Positions 50,215-59,662 of a stretch of DNA of 64,000 bases are shown here, piece by piece. Under the pieces are notes generated by a model. That model was not told the DNA's origin. It searched no databases and saw only the letters and a list, made by a program, of their open reading frames with translations. How positions within the stretch are numbered: position 1 is the first letter of the stretch; each line of letters opens with the position of its first letter. A program made the position numbers and the translations under genes. The stretch is from Sphingopyxis macrogoltabida (lineage in GTDB: Bacteria; Pseudomonadota; Alphaproteobacteria; Sphingomonadales; Sphingomonadaceae): contig NZ_CP009431.1 in assembly GCF_001314325.1 (NCBI RefSeq), positions 87,241-151,240 of the forward strand, in the 5' to 3' direction.

Positions 50215-52320
50215 TCAGGCGGCTACCGCCGCTTCTTCACAGGCGACTTCATGTTGATGGTCATCGATTAGCTCGTCGGCCTCGCTGTCGGCTTCACCGT
50301 CATCGCCATCGCAGACGTCGGCGACAGGGTCGCTTTCGCCGGTGTCCGGGATGACCGGATCAGCGGGATTGGCAGCGATAGTGAACTTCATGCCTTCGGG
50401 GAGCCAGGCCAGTGCTGCTTCCTTGACGTCCTGTTCAACGATCGCCTTGCCGGCGAAGATCGTCTCGCAGGTCTTGGCAAGGTCAGCCTTCTTCGATGCG
50501 GCATAACGCGCCGCAAGATCGCTGCCGCCGACTTCGGTCAGCGCGGCAAGACACGAGGTCTTGCTCACCCGGTCGAAGAAATTCTCGGCCGTCGGCCGCC
50601 ACATCGCTGCAACGTCGATGTCGAGCATGCTGCCGATGACAGCATGGATCGGATGGTATTCCGAACCATAGCCCTTCTTGGCTTCGAGCGAGATGGCCAC
50701 CGCATAGGCGAGCCACGCCGCCTTGGCTTCGTCGGCAAGCTCGCGGAAGGCAATAAACCGCTGGGATGCGCAGCCATGTTCCTGCCATGCCTTGTCGAGC
50801 GCGTTTTCGGCCTCGGCGAGAATCCCTTCGGCTGTGGACTGCGAAAGTTCTCCGGTCGCCGGATCGCTGGGTCGTCCGCCCTTGATCGAGGTTCCCCGGC
50901 TTTCATAGCTGCGGCTGTCAGCCAGCGCGAAGATGGCGAAGTCGAGCGCGAGCCCCGCATCGGTGAGCAGCGATGCCGACAGGATATTGCGGCGCTGGAC
51001 CGAAAGCTCGTCGAAGAGGCGGGCGCTGATCGGCTTTTCCGTGCCCGGCGCAACTGCCTCGGGCCTGGAAGGTGCGGCGCTGCCTCGCTTGGTGGAACCT
51101 GGCACCGGCTCTTCGGCCGTCGCTGTCACTTTGCCATTCTCATCAGTCTCGAACGAAAGGCGCTTTTCGCTGTAATAATCGGCCTCGAGCACCATCTCGC
51201 CGCGGGTGGTGAGAACCAGAAACCGTCCGGCCTCACTGCGCCATTCTTCGGGCAGTTCGCGCACCGGGTTATTGAGGTCGCTGCGCTCAGCATCGAGCTC
51301 CTCATACTCGGCCTCGAGCTGCCCGAAATCGGCCCCGTCGCCTTCAGGCCCGCCTTCGTGACCTTCGTCGATGATCTCGCTGATTTCTTCCATCCGGGCA
51401 TCGATCGCGTCAATTCGGGCACGTGCTTCTTCGGAGAGCGGCGCGGGCGGGAGGCGAACCGCATTGACGCCCATTTCGCTGCGTGCCTGCCAGGAATTGG
51501 TCGACGCCACCGGGCTGATCCAGGCAAGGCCCGTTTCAGCAGCGATGCGCTGGGCTTCGGCTTCCATTTTCTCGGCCGCAAGTCTGTGAGCGATCTCGAT
51601 GTCGATCCAGCGATCATCTGCCGCTTCGCTGAAGAGGTCGCGCTCGATCTTGCCGCCAGCGGCCACATAGGCATCTTCGCCGATCAGCAGCGCGATTGGG
51701 TCATTGCCGCGCATGGAACCGCTCGCCACCATGCGCCGGATGGCATCGGCGCTTGGGTTATATGCATAGCGCATCTGCTCAAAGACCCGCAGCTGCACCT
51801 CGTGCTGATCGGTAGCAGCATAGGCTTTCGCGATTTCGAGAGTGACATCGCCCTTGGCAAGCGCTTCGAAGATCGGCTCAGCGAGATTGGCAAGCCGCAG
51901 ACGGCCTTCCACAAAGCGCTGGGTGAGGCCAAAGCGTTTGGCGACCGCGGCAACATCGCTGCCTTCCTTGATGAAGTGCTGGAAGGCGCGGCATTCTTCA
52001 GCTGGTGACATCCCGACGCGCTGGAAGTTCTCAGCGAGCGAGGCCTCGCCAGCTTCCTCTTCGCTGCCCTCAAGCAGCTTGCATTCGATCTCTGTATCGG
52101 GGGCCCAGGCACCGCGCGTGACGATCATCTCGATGGCCCGCAGGCGGCGACCACCGGCGATCACGGCAAACTTGCCGCGCTTCTTGCTCTTGGTAACGAG
52201 CAAGTTCTGCAAAAGGCCGCGCGCTTCGATGTCGGCGGAAAGCTGGATATCGTCTTCTTCGCTGCGCGTTTTGCGCACATTGGCATCGCTCAGATAGAGC
52301 CGGGAAAAGGGAATAAGCAT
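50215..52320 (-). CDS. ParB/RepB-like plasmid protein
   Basis: 701 residues from ATG 52320, with AGGAG upstream. The N-terminal ParB domain (LYLSDANVRKTR, ADIEARGLLQNLLV, FAVIAGGRRLRAI, EASLAENFQRVGMSPAEECRAF) and the following helix-turn-helix (VAKRFGLTQRFVEGRLRLA) are clear. The rest (about 450 residues) is acidic and without known domain, twice the length of ordinary ParB, so a nuclease or regulatory role is possible. An in-frame ATG at 52365 behind the purine tract would add 15 residues. Confidence 0.85.
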   Translation of the reverse strand: MLIPFSRLYLSDANVRKTRSEEDDIQLSADIEARGLLQNLLVTKSKKRGKFAVIAGGRRLRAIEMIVTRGAWAPDTEIECKLLEGSEEEAGEASLAENFQRVGMSPAEECRAFQHFIKEGSDVAAVAKRFGLTQRFVEGRLRLANLAEPIFEALAKGDVTLEIAKAYAATDQHEVQLRVFEQMRYAYNPSADAIRRMVASGSMRGNDPIALLIGEDAYVAAGGKIERDLFSEAADDRWIDIEIAHRLAAEKMEAEAQRIAAETGLAWISPVASTNSWQARSEMGVNAVRLPPAPLSEEARARIDAIDARMEEISEIIDEGHEGGPEGDGADFGQLEAEYEELDAERSDLNNPVRELPEEWRSEAGRFLVLTTRGEMVLEADYYSEKRLSFETDENGKVTATAEEPVPGSTKRGSAAPSRPEAVAPGTEKPISARLFDELSVQRRNILSASLLTDAGLALDFAIFALADSRSYESRGTSIKGGRPSDPATGELSQSTAEGILAEAENALDKAWQEHGCASQRFIAFRELADEAKAAWLAYAVAISLEAKKGYGSEYHPIHAVIGSMLDIDVAAMWRPTAENFFDRVSKTSCLAALTEVGGSDLAARYAASKKADLAKTCETIFAGKAIVEQDVKEAALAWLPEGMKFTIAANPADPVIPDTGESDPVADVCDGDDGEADSEADELIDDHQHEVACEEAAVAA

Positions 52321-52362
52321 GGTCGTCACTCCTGATGTGCACCCGGCAATCACCCGGGCACA

Positions 52363-52383
52363 CATCCCCTCCCCCTCCCCTTC
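52363..52383 (-). promoter_or_regulatory. Purine-tract leader motif, copy 7
   Basis: GAAGGGGAGGGGGAGGGGATG on the minus strand, 43 bases before ATG 52320. Its ATG is in frame with the ParB-like gene. A stem GTGC-CCGG/CCGG-GCAC with a 2-base bulge lies between. Confidence 0.6.
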
Positions 52384-52675
52384 TGATCTGCGTTTCACGC
52401 AGGCCTAAGAGTTAATCGTTGTCACCCCTGCGGATGAACAGCGCGGCAGGCCGCGGAGGTGGAGCGTATGTCTCTTAAGAGTGCAGAATGCCGCAAGGGT
52501 TTGAGGGCGCATTCAGCGATCAGCGCAATGATGGCCGGGATCGCAGAAGGCTAGTCGATTTTCCGACCGGCGCGATTGGATCCGTCATGTCAACAGGCGC
52601 CTTCGGATAATCCTGATGGTCGCGACGACTTTTGAGCGGATGGATCTATCACAAATCCAAGCATGTGGTGGGCCG
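52384..52675. other. Junction region, no gene seen
   Basis: About 290 bases between the ParB-like leader and the end of the McrC-like gene. No gene, repeat or clear att site was noticed. It may contain the left boundary of the inserted defence island. Confidence 0.45.
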
Positions 52676-55243
52676 CTAGAAGCCCATGCCGCATTTCTGG
52701 CAAACTACATTTGAGATCTGGTCGGCCACGGTCAAATGGTACGTCATCTGTAGCCCGTTTTTGTGTATGGCGGTGCCGCAGCCGAAGCAATGCGTTTGCA
52801 TGGTGCCCGCGCCGCAGTGAGCGCAGCCAAAGTACCACTTTCTGTTGTCGCGCGTGGTTCGACCAGGCTTGACGTTCTCAACGTTGTGCGTCGTACCGCA
52901 GTAGATGCAAAAGCTGAACGTCGAGGTGCATACCTCGACTTCACCAGTGGGTCCGCCGATTGTCTTCGCTTCCGGCTTCGGAAACGTGTCCTGAAGCTCC
53001 ATGGCTATCAGGCGGCGCAAATTCATCAGCGACCTTCCGCCATGGGCGGGGTCGGCTGCCAGCTGGATACTGCCGTGTGCGTGTTCTGTCGGCGACCTGT
53101 GTCCATAGTCGCAGTCGCGTCCCCAATTGAGGGGCGACATGCTATTCGAGATCGTGCCCCTACTGGGCTGTAAGATAAAGACCCGGCAACCGTCCTGTCC
53201 GTACTTCTTCGTCTCTACCAAAAGAGTCAGCATCTCAGCTAGCTCGCCGTACTGCCAGCGGGTACGAAATTTGGCGTCCATGACAAGCCCCGAGCCACCC
53301 CGCCCCAGATCTTGGAAGATGGACTTCGACGATCCAGTTGATCCCACCATCTCGAAACGCAGACGGAAGTCCGGGCGTCGGCCGTTGTCGAGCAGAGGCT
53401 CCACTTCAAGGCGGGCCTTGATGCCTGGATCAGCGCGGCTAAACTCGACTGTAAAGCCTTGGTCGGCATAGCTGCGGCTATGACAAGACGATGCGATCAC
53501 ATGCTCGACCCATTCGCCCTGAGGCACGAAGTCGAAGTCCTCCATCAGTACGTCGATGATTTTGATCAGGCACCACCGCTCATAGATGGCGCTGGAATGC
53601 AGCATGTTGATGCTGCCCAGCCGGTCGAGCGCGTCGCCGCCGATACCCGTACGACGTTCCAGTTCCGACACCCTGTTGAAAGCGGCAAGAACCGCAGCAT
53701 AGTTTGGGTTATGCGCGAAGCGCATTCCCATCGGAAACATCGCGGTCGGTCCGACCCCGAGCTTGTCCCACCCTGCCTCCTGTAGCGCCAAATCGCGTTC
53801 GACGATTTGGAGGCTGCCATGGACTGCCTCGCTCAGTTGCGCGCGTTGCTCCAGCTGCGCTGCACGGGCCTGCGCTGTGCGGGCCTCGAGACCAAATTCC
53901 TTACGCTCGGCGGTGCTGAGCGGGCGACGCCAACCGTCCCCTTCGTAGACCGAGCGCCACCTTGTCCGATTCTGCAGGACGGGTGAGTGGACCTTGACCT
54001 GCGAGATCCCGGAGAAGACCGCTCGCCGGCCAACTTTCTCATTTCTCGTACTAAACGTCGTAAGCGAGGCATGCCCAGCAACGGTGAGGGCGAGCCCGGG
54101 ATCGATCCGGCGTGCGGCCATCACAAGATCGTGTAGCGCGTCAGGGAGTCGCGCCACGCTGAAGTCTATGCGAACCTGGTCGTCAGCGACGCGGTCACGG
54201 GTGGGGTTCCTATAGAAAAGTTCCTTGGGTCCGTTCCCTGCTTCCCTGAACTCTTTGCCGACCTCGAAGTGAAACTCGCGTGGTGGCCGCCCCGAAGCGG
54301 CAATATCCGGGCCCCACGCGCCGATGGCCTCCATGACGCAGCTGACCTCATCGAGTTGATTATCGTAAATCTCCTGATCGATCTCGACCACATTCATGGC
54401 CAGCAGTGCCGCCGCGCGGGCTTTTTCCCTTTCTGCCCTGACAGCAAGATGGCCTTGGTGGCGATTCGAAGCGCGTGCGATCGAATGAGCGAGGCGACGG
54501 CAGTGCTCGACCAAGCCTCGCACGTACCTGTTCTCCGGCACGTCGGCACTATCGACCGCGACGCGGCTAGGATATACCTTTGCTCCAGGACGCCGCATTA
54601 CAGCCCTGAAGGTGTCAGCGCTGGGGCGCAGCTTCGCCGTTGCTGTGAGAGCGGTCGTTTCCCTAACGTCGCGCGAGGGATGTTCGACCACTCGTCGGGC
54701 CGCCTGCGCGAAGTCGGCAAGCGCCTCAACCAGTTCGTTGCTGTAATCCGATCCCGCTCGTGCCGCTGCCCCGGTTGGCTGCCCCACGGCGAGCCAGACC
54801 AGATCGTCCCGAAAGTCATCCAGATAGTCTTGGGCATGCGCGCGATCGAGCTCCAAAGCGACTGCATCTATCGTCAGCTTGCTTCGGGGGCCGATCTCGA
54901 CCTGGAATGTGCCAAACGAGCGGTGCATCTCGGCCAGATGTCGGCCCGTCTTCTTGCTCCACCCCGTTGCGGGGATCCACCAGGCCCGACCTTGCTCGTC
55001 GGCGATCTTTAGCCACGGCGCGCGCTGGCCGCCGGCGGCGATGGTTTCCGGCGTGGCTTCCGCAAGGGCGCCCGAGAGGTGGAGGCCCATCCAGGGAGCG
55101 AAGTCGCGGAAGATCGAAACCTCGGCGTGCAAGACGCCATCGCGCGCGATCTCGATCTCGATCGGATGCGTCGACACCACCAGCTTCCGCGGCGTGTTCT
55201 CCGTCTCCCACTCGATCTCGAGATAATGCGCCAGCACGTCCAT
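52676..55243 (-). CDS. McrC-like DUF2357 protein with PD-(D/E)XK core and zinc-finger tail
   Basis: 855 residues. The N-terminal part is a DUF2357-type beta region. YERWCLIKIIDVLMED followed by RRPDFRLRFEM and GLVMDAKFRTRWQY gives the Asp and D-A-K of a PD-(D/E)XK nuclease, as in McrC. The last 90 residues contain four cysteine pairs (CIYCG, CAHCG, CFGCG, CQKCG), a double zinc ribbon not found in classical McrC, which may read nucleic acid. It starts 7 bases after the McrB-like gene, so it is co-translated. By analogy it should cleave DNA or RNA when driven by the ATPase. Confidence 0.8.
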   Translation of the reverse strand: MDVLAHYLEIEWETENTPRKLVVSTHPIEIEIARDGVLHAEVSIFRDFAPWMGLHLSGALAEATPETIAAGGQRAPWLKIADEQGRAWWIPATGWSKKTGRHLAEMHRSFGTFQVEIGPRSKLTIDAVALELDRAHAQDYLDDFRDDLVWLAVGQPTGAAARAGSDYSNELVEALADFAQAARRVVEHPSRDVRETTALTATAKLRPSADTFRAVMRRPGAKVYPSRVAVDSADVPENRYVRGLVEHCRRLAHSIARASNRHQGHLAVRAEREKARAAALLAMNVVEIDQEIYDNQLDEVSCVMEAIGAWGPDIAASGRPPREFHFEVGKEFREAGNGPKELFYRNPTRDRVADDQVRIDFSVARLPDALHDLVMAARRIDPGLALTVAGHASLTTFSTRNEKVGRRAVFSGISQVKVHSPVLQNRTRWRSVYEGDGWRRPLSTAERKEFGLEARTAQARAAQLEQRAQLSEAVHGSLQIVERDLALQEAGWDKLGVGPTAMFPMGMRFAHNPNYAAVLAAFNRVSELERRTGIGGDALDRLGSINMLHSSAIYERWCLIKIIDVLMEDFDFVPQGEWVEHVIASSCHSRSYADQGFTVEFSRADPGIKARLEVEPLLDNGRRPDFRLRFEMVGSTGSSKSIFQDLGRGGSGLVMDAKFRTRWQYGELAEMLTLLVETKKYGQDGCRVFILQPSRGTISNSMSPLNWGRDCDYGHRSPTEHAHGSIQLAADPAHGGRSLMNLRRLIAMELQDTFPKPEAKTIGGPTGEVEVCTSTFSFCIYCGTTHNVENVKPGRTTRDNRKWYFGCAHCGAGTMQTHCFGCGTAIHKNGLQMTYHLTVADQISNVVCQKCGMGF

Positions 55244-55250
55244 CGGCCGA

Positions 55251-57599
55251 TCAACGCAGCCAGTAGTTGACGATGCCGTTGTTGCCTTCGGCCAAGCGGA
55301 TCATCCGATCGAGTTCGGCAACGCTGCTGGCATCCATCTGGACGTTCGTGCCCTCAAAGCGCTTGGACAACTCGTCGCGCAATTCAACGAGGATTTCGCG
55401 ACGCGCGCGACCGTTTCCGGCGGGCCGAGCGGTGTCGAACGCCATCTTGGGCAGGATCTTGTGCCTGATCACGTTGTCGAGCGCCTCGTCCTTGCTGAGG
55501 CCCGCAGTAACGGCTGCGTTGATATAACCCTGCGCCTGCCGGATCGCTCGAAGGCCAAACTCTACCCCGAGCGGATCGAGGTGTCGGCGGGAGACGTCAG
55601 ACAGGAACCGAACGTTGTCGTCCTGACGGTCGAAAACCGGATAGTCTTGGCGAAGGCCAATTTCGTCCGACCGGATCAGCAGTCCTGACAGGTCCGCGGG
55701 CAGGGTGCCGGCGGCCGCATCGATTTCGCTCTCGATCGCGTCCCAGTCGGCGAGCATCGGATTGCCGAAGCGGAGCACATGCACGCGATCGAGCACCTTG
55801 GGCGACAGTTGGTGCGTAGTGTCGTCCATGTTGACGGCGCCGAAGATCCAGACATTTGCTGGCATGGTCAGGGACGTCGGCATTCGCATCTGTGCCGCAA
55901 GCGAGCGACGCAGGCGTCCGTGATAGATCAGCACCGATTCCTTGTCGGTCAGGCCGCTCAGGCGGTGGATCTCGGCATTCGCTTGGTCATTGCCTAGGAT
56001 GTCTTCGAGCGTCGCTGTGTTACCGAGCCCGGCGCGTCGGCGGGCCTCGGCCTCGACATGAAGAAAAAGACCCTGTTCGACGACGACGTGACGCTCCTCG
56101 TCCGCCGTGTAGAGCTGGATCGTGGGCAAGTCGGTTCGTTGCTCAAGCAGACTGAGGAAATCGGCGAAATAGTGCTCGACCCGCGCTAGGTTCATCTCGT
56201 CGAGGCAGATGAAGTGCGGGACATCGGGCTGGCGCGCGGCATCCTGCAGGGCAACAAGGAACGGAGTAGCCTGATAGCTGCGCTCGACCGGGTTGTAGTA
56301 TCCTAGCAGGTCCTCGGGGCCGGTCCAGTTCGGCTTGACGGGAACGACGGTGCAGACACCGCCGATCGCCTCGGAGGCCGCGCGGATCAAGCTGGTCTTG
56401 CCCGACCCCGAGTCACCAGCGAGCACGACGAGGTCGCGGGTCCGCAGGAGTGCGAGGAAGTCGCGGAGCAGCGCCTGTGGGTAGAGCAGTCCCTTTTTCT
56501 GCAGCTCGATCTGAAGCACCGGCGCGAGGCGCGAGAGGTCGCTGTCTAGCGCCTCGGAAAATCTAATGCCCGACCGACCTTCTTCTCCGGCTTCGTTTTC
56601 CCACATCACCGCATCAATGTCGCCAGCGTCTACAAGGCCGAGCGCTATCAGGCGGTCCCGCTTCTCGCTAAGAAGCTCCTTCAGCCTACGGTATCGAAGT
56701 TCCATGAGCTGCGTCTCTTCCTCAATGTGTCGTTGTTGCCGCTCGAATTGATCGCGTTCGGATGTCAGTCGCTGCTGCAGGCCGTCGGCTTCTTGTCGTG
56801 CTGTGTCGCCGCGCAACTGTTGCGCGGCGAGTTCGTCGTTCAGACCGGCTAACATCGCTCGTGCATCGTCCTCGGCTTGTCGCCGTGACGTCGCTAGCTC
56901 GGCTAACCTCCGGATGTTTTCTGCATGGCTGCGAGCGAGTTCCTGATCCTCTTCGAGGACGGAATTGCGAACGTAGTCCTCAATTTCCTCGCGGGCGGAT
57001 GCAGAGATGCGTTTGACCGACTGGGCACCATGGACTTGGACCTGCCATTCGTCAGGCAGGTCGCTCAGCAATCGCAGCGTACCAGATCGAACCGTTACCA
57101 CCCAAGGATTTCGAAGCCTTCGGCGCTGTTCAAGTGTCGATAGTTCGATTTCGGCAATCGCCCATTGTTCGCCGGACGCCAGCGTCTTGGCGTCCGTGAT
57201 GGTCCGCGACGGTCCTGGCGGCACGGAGGCATTCACCGGATCAGGATTGATGACCAAAGTGCCTATCCTAGGATAGACCAGACCGACACCCGTCTCAGGG
57301 TGCTCTAATTCGTTGAGGAACACCATGTCCGCTCCGTCGCTTCCACGCCAAGTCAGCGTCAGGCGACCGACCACACGGATGGGTCGTCCCGCGGGCATGT
57401 CCCAGGCCTCGCGCAGCTCTTGCAGAAGCTCCTCGGACGTGCGGGACAATGCGGCCAGGACGGCTTCCTCTTCGGCCAACGATAGCTTCCGATTCCGTTG
57501 CGGCGAAGAGCCTCGGTGATCCGCATTAGCCGACGTGCTCCGCCGGGCGTGGGCAGGAGATGGTGATGCTTTTTGGCTGATGTGGCTTCCGTCGGTCAT
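55251..57599 (-). CDS. McrB-like AAA+ ATPase/GTPase with coiled coil
   Basis: 782 residues. Residues about 200-330 form a long coiled coil (ARSHAENIRRLAELATSRRQ, DGLQQRLTSERDQFERQQRH). The motor follows with Walker A GDSGSGKTS, Walker B FICLDEMNLARVEHY and AVNMDDTTHQLSPKVLDR, where NMDD fits the N-x-x-D signature of McrB GTPases. The coiled coil before the motor is the layout of CoCoNuT-type McrB proteins, predicted in the literature to target RNA; classical McrB lacks it. Whether it uses GTP or ATP is not known here. Confidence 0.8.
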   Translation of the reverse strand: MTDGSHISQKASPSPAHARRSTSANADHRGSSPQRNRKLSLAEEEAVLAALSRTSEELLQELREAWDMPAGRPIRVVGRLTLTWRGSDGADMVFLNELEHPETGVGLVYPRIGTLVINPDPVNASVPPGPSRTITDAKTLASGEQWAIAEIELSTLEQRRRLRNPWVVTVRSGTLRLLSDLPDEWQVQVHGAQSVKRISASAREEIEDYVRNSVLEEDQELARSHAENIRRLAELATSRRQAEDDARAMLAGLNDELAAQQLRGDTARQEADGLQQRLTSERDQFERQQRHIEEETQLMELRYRRLKELLSEKRDRLIALGLVDAGDIDAVMWENEAGEEGRSGIRFSEALDSDLSRLAPVLQIELQKKGLLYPQALLRDFLALLRTRDLVVLAGDSGSGKTSLIRAASEAIGGVCTVVPVKPNWTGPEDLLGYYNPVERSYQATPFLVALQDAARQPDVPHFICLDEMNLARVEHYFADFLSLLEQRTDLPTIQLYTADEERHVVVEQGLFLHVEAEARRRAGLGNTATLEDILGNDQANAEIHRLSGLTDKESVLIYHGRLRRSLAAQMRMPTSLTMPANVWIFGAVNMDDTTHQLSPKVLDRVHVLRFGNPMLADWDAIESEIDAAAGTLPADLSGLLIRSDEIGLRQDYPVFDRQDDNVRFLSDVSRRHLDPLGVEFGLRAIRQAQGYINAAVTAGLSKDEALDNVIRHKILPKMAFDTARPAGNGRARREILVELRDELSKRFEGTNVQMDASSVAELDRMIRLAEGNNGIVNYWLR

Positions 57600-57738
57600 T
57601 TTCCAGCCCCTCTAGGGTGCAGCTGGGATTTTGCCAAATGCCATCGACTATCCAACAACTTGAGGGGTGCGGTGAACTGCTGAATCGACACCTGGCCCAT
57701 TCGGCTTCAATCTATGTTCGCGCATGATGGACCGTTGA

Positions 57739-58545
57739 TCAGTGCGCCAGCTTCTCTGCCAGCATCCGCATAAACGAGCGGGTGTTTTCGTAGACTGACA
57801 GCGCCTGCTCGCGGTCGAACGTCTTCCCTGGGTGCATCGCAGGGTTCCGCCAAGCCTTCCGGATGAATTCGAGGTGGTCACCGGCTTGCGATGCCCACTC
57901 TTTTTCTGTGCTATCGCCGTTCTCTGCGTTCACTGCTGCCAGTGTCTTACGCAAATTCGCCGCGGTCTCACCCCAGCTTTTTCCGATCTTAGATCCCATG
58001 TTTTTCGCAAGTCTCTGGATGCCCACTTCGGCGATTCGCATCGAATGAGCAACCGTGGCATGCCACAGCCCATATGCGCGGCAACTCGCGGCGGCGTCGA
58101 TGTCTTCTTGAATCGACGGAAACATAACGGAAACGTTCTCCCCGAAAAGTTCGCGGCCACCGTCAAGCATTTTGGCCTCCGTCGGCGGGATCACGAACGT
58201 TCGATATTCTCTGGTCTCATCCCGCAGCGTGATCAGTAATTGGCGCACGTCGGAGATGATCTCCCGGGCGTTCGTGACACGAATGTATCCATCGTTGGCA
58301 CCAATGAACCTGTTGATCGACGCTTTGCAGCGGGCGGCCGCCGCCCCGGTCGCCGGGAGATTTAAGTCTCGCGCCACGTCCGTGAGTCCCTGCACCCCTA
58401 AGTGAAAGTCCGTGAGCAGGCCAAGTGGACTGGCGCTCGTCTTTCCATCCGACGCTAGGTCCTTGATCAACTGCTCAAGCCGATCGGCAATCACTGCGAC
58501 GCTGGCCGCTGAGGTGACTACCATTCCAAGATCGATACGCTTCAC
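57739..58545 (-). CDS. HEPN-like protein in McrBC-like island
   Basis: 268 residues from GTG 58545, which follows an ideal AGGAGGTAAT. The protein is helical with two halves. Near the end WRNPAMHPGKTFDREQALSVYE gives R-x4-H (Arg233 and His238), the motif of HEPN ribonucleases, placed as in AbiV- or abortive-infection-type HEPN proteins. It lies 139 bases upstream of the McrB-like gene on the same strand. RNase activity is inferred from the motif only; a non-catalytic HEPN protein is also possible. Confidence 0.6.
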   Translation of the reverse strand: MKRIDLGMVVTSAASVAVIADRLEQLIKDLASDGKTSASPLGLLTDFHLGVQGLTDVARDLNLPATGAAAARCKASINRFIGANDGYIRVTNAREIISDVRQLLITLRDETREYRTFVIPPTEAKMLDGGRELFGENVSVMFPSIQEDIDAAASCRAYGLWHATVAHSMRIAEVGIQRLAKNMGSKIGKSWGETAANLRKTLAAVNAENGDSTEKEWASQAGDHLEFIRKAWRNPAMHPGKTFDREQALSVYENTRSFMRMLAEKLAH

Positions 58546-58676
58546 ATTACCTCCTGTATTATAGCCCTCGTAGGCAACTCCACCACATCAGCCGACCGCA
58601 TGCGCCGCCAAGTGCAATGGCGAATAGCCGCTTTCACGAGCGGTCTAGATGCCACCGAATGACAGATAGTTGGCCT

Positions 58677-59435
58677 TCAGATTTGATACCTGCATTCAGA
58701 GCCAGCCAGCGGTGAAGCGTGGTCAGGTGGTACAATCGAACTGCCAGTTAACGCAGTGACCATACATGGAATGCCGGTTGGGTGCCGCGAGGAAGTGACA
58801 TTGCTGGCCGACACCAACGCGACCGACACAAACTCGCCACCGATCGTGTGGTTGCCCGCAGCCAGGCTTGCAGCGATACCGTCGATGATCGCCTTAATCG
58901 CAAATTCGACCGCAGCGTCTTGTGGCATGTCTGGATCGTACAGCGCGGTTTTACTCGCGATATAAGTCGACACCGGCGTCGTATCGCCGATCCATTCGAT
59001 ATAGTCGTGATCCGACGCATTCGAAACGGTCGTCGCGGCCTCGAACTGACGCCGGTCCCCAAGCCGGGTCAACCGAGTGACTGCCATGCCCGAATTGGCA
59101 ACATCGTGGCCGGCTAGCAGAAAGGTGTTCCCGCCTTGGCAGGCTCCAACATTGCTTTTTGGTACGCGCCCTATAATCTCATTAAGGAACGCCTGAAGCC
59201 GCGACACAGTGGCCGCGATGGCTGTGCCGTTCGGTGGCGCGGGAAAGTCTGCCAAGATCGTCCCCCAACCTTTATCATTGACGCGTGAGAGCCCGCAGCT
59301 GACGGTTACTGCGTCCGTCCCAACCTGATGCAGCTTCTCGGTTGTGCAACTTACGATCTTCCGGCCGAGCGAAGTTAGGCTATCGGCGGAGATGACGATG
59401 CAATCTCTTGCCTTAAGACACACAATCAAAGTCAC
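58677..59435 (-). CDS. Proteasome-like Ntn hydrolase with intact Thr1/Asp17/Lys33
   Basis: 252 residues from GTG 59435. After removal of fMet the protein begins with Thr1 (TLIVCLKARDCIVISADSL); counted from there Asp17 and Lys33 coincide exactly with the proteasome beta/HslV catalytic triad. GNTFLLAGHDVA and AIKAIIDGIAA follow the usual alpha-beta sandwich. No partner ATPase (HslU, Mpa) is adjacent. It is the first gene of the island, upstream of the HEPN and McrBC-like genes. Whether it cuts island proteins, host proteins or phage proteins is unknown. Anbu-like peptidases are an alternative. Confidence 0.75.
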   Translation of the reverse strand: MTLIVCLKARDCIVISADSLTSLGRKIVSCTTEKLHQVGTDAVTVSCGLSRVNDKGWGTILADFPAPPNGTAIAATVSRLQAFLNEIIGRVPKSNVGACQGGNTFLLAGHDVANSGMAVTRLTRLGDRRQFEAATTVSNASDHDYIEWIGDTTPVSTYIASKTALYDPDMPQDAAVEFAIKAIIDGIAASLAAGNHTIGGEFVSVALVSASNVTSSRHPTGIPCMVTALTGSSIVPPDHASPLAGSECRYQI

Positions 59436-59662
59436 TACAAAATTCCTGAGTGAGATAAGTTAATCGGCTCTGCGTGGCGCAATGTGGGGAGCCGTCGCAA
59501 GGGTTAGGTTGCGCGTTTAGCCCGCCGTGCACACCAGATCGCGTGATTGGCGGAAAGGTCCCATGTCTCATCATCCCATACAATGATGAATATTGTGGGC
59601 GGTTGGCTTGCCACCAGCGCGCTTGCGACCCTCGGCATCGATGGTCCCAGCATGGCTTTTCC

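Noticed and set aside
58556..58566. TATAAT directly before the HEPN gene ribosome site
   Set aside because: A transcript starting 7 bases after it would begin within the ribosome site, and no -35 element is seen at the right distance.
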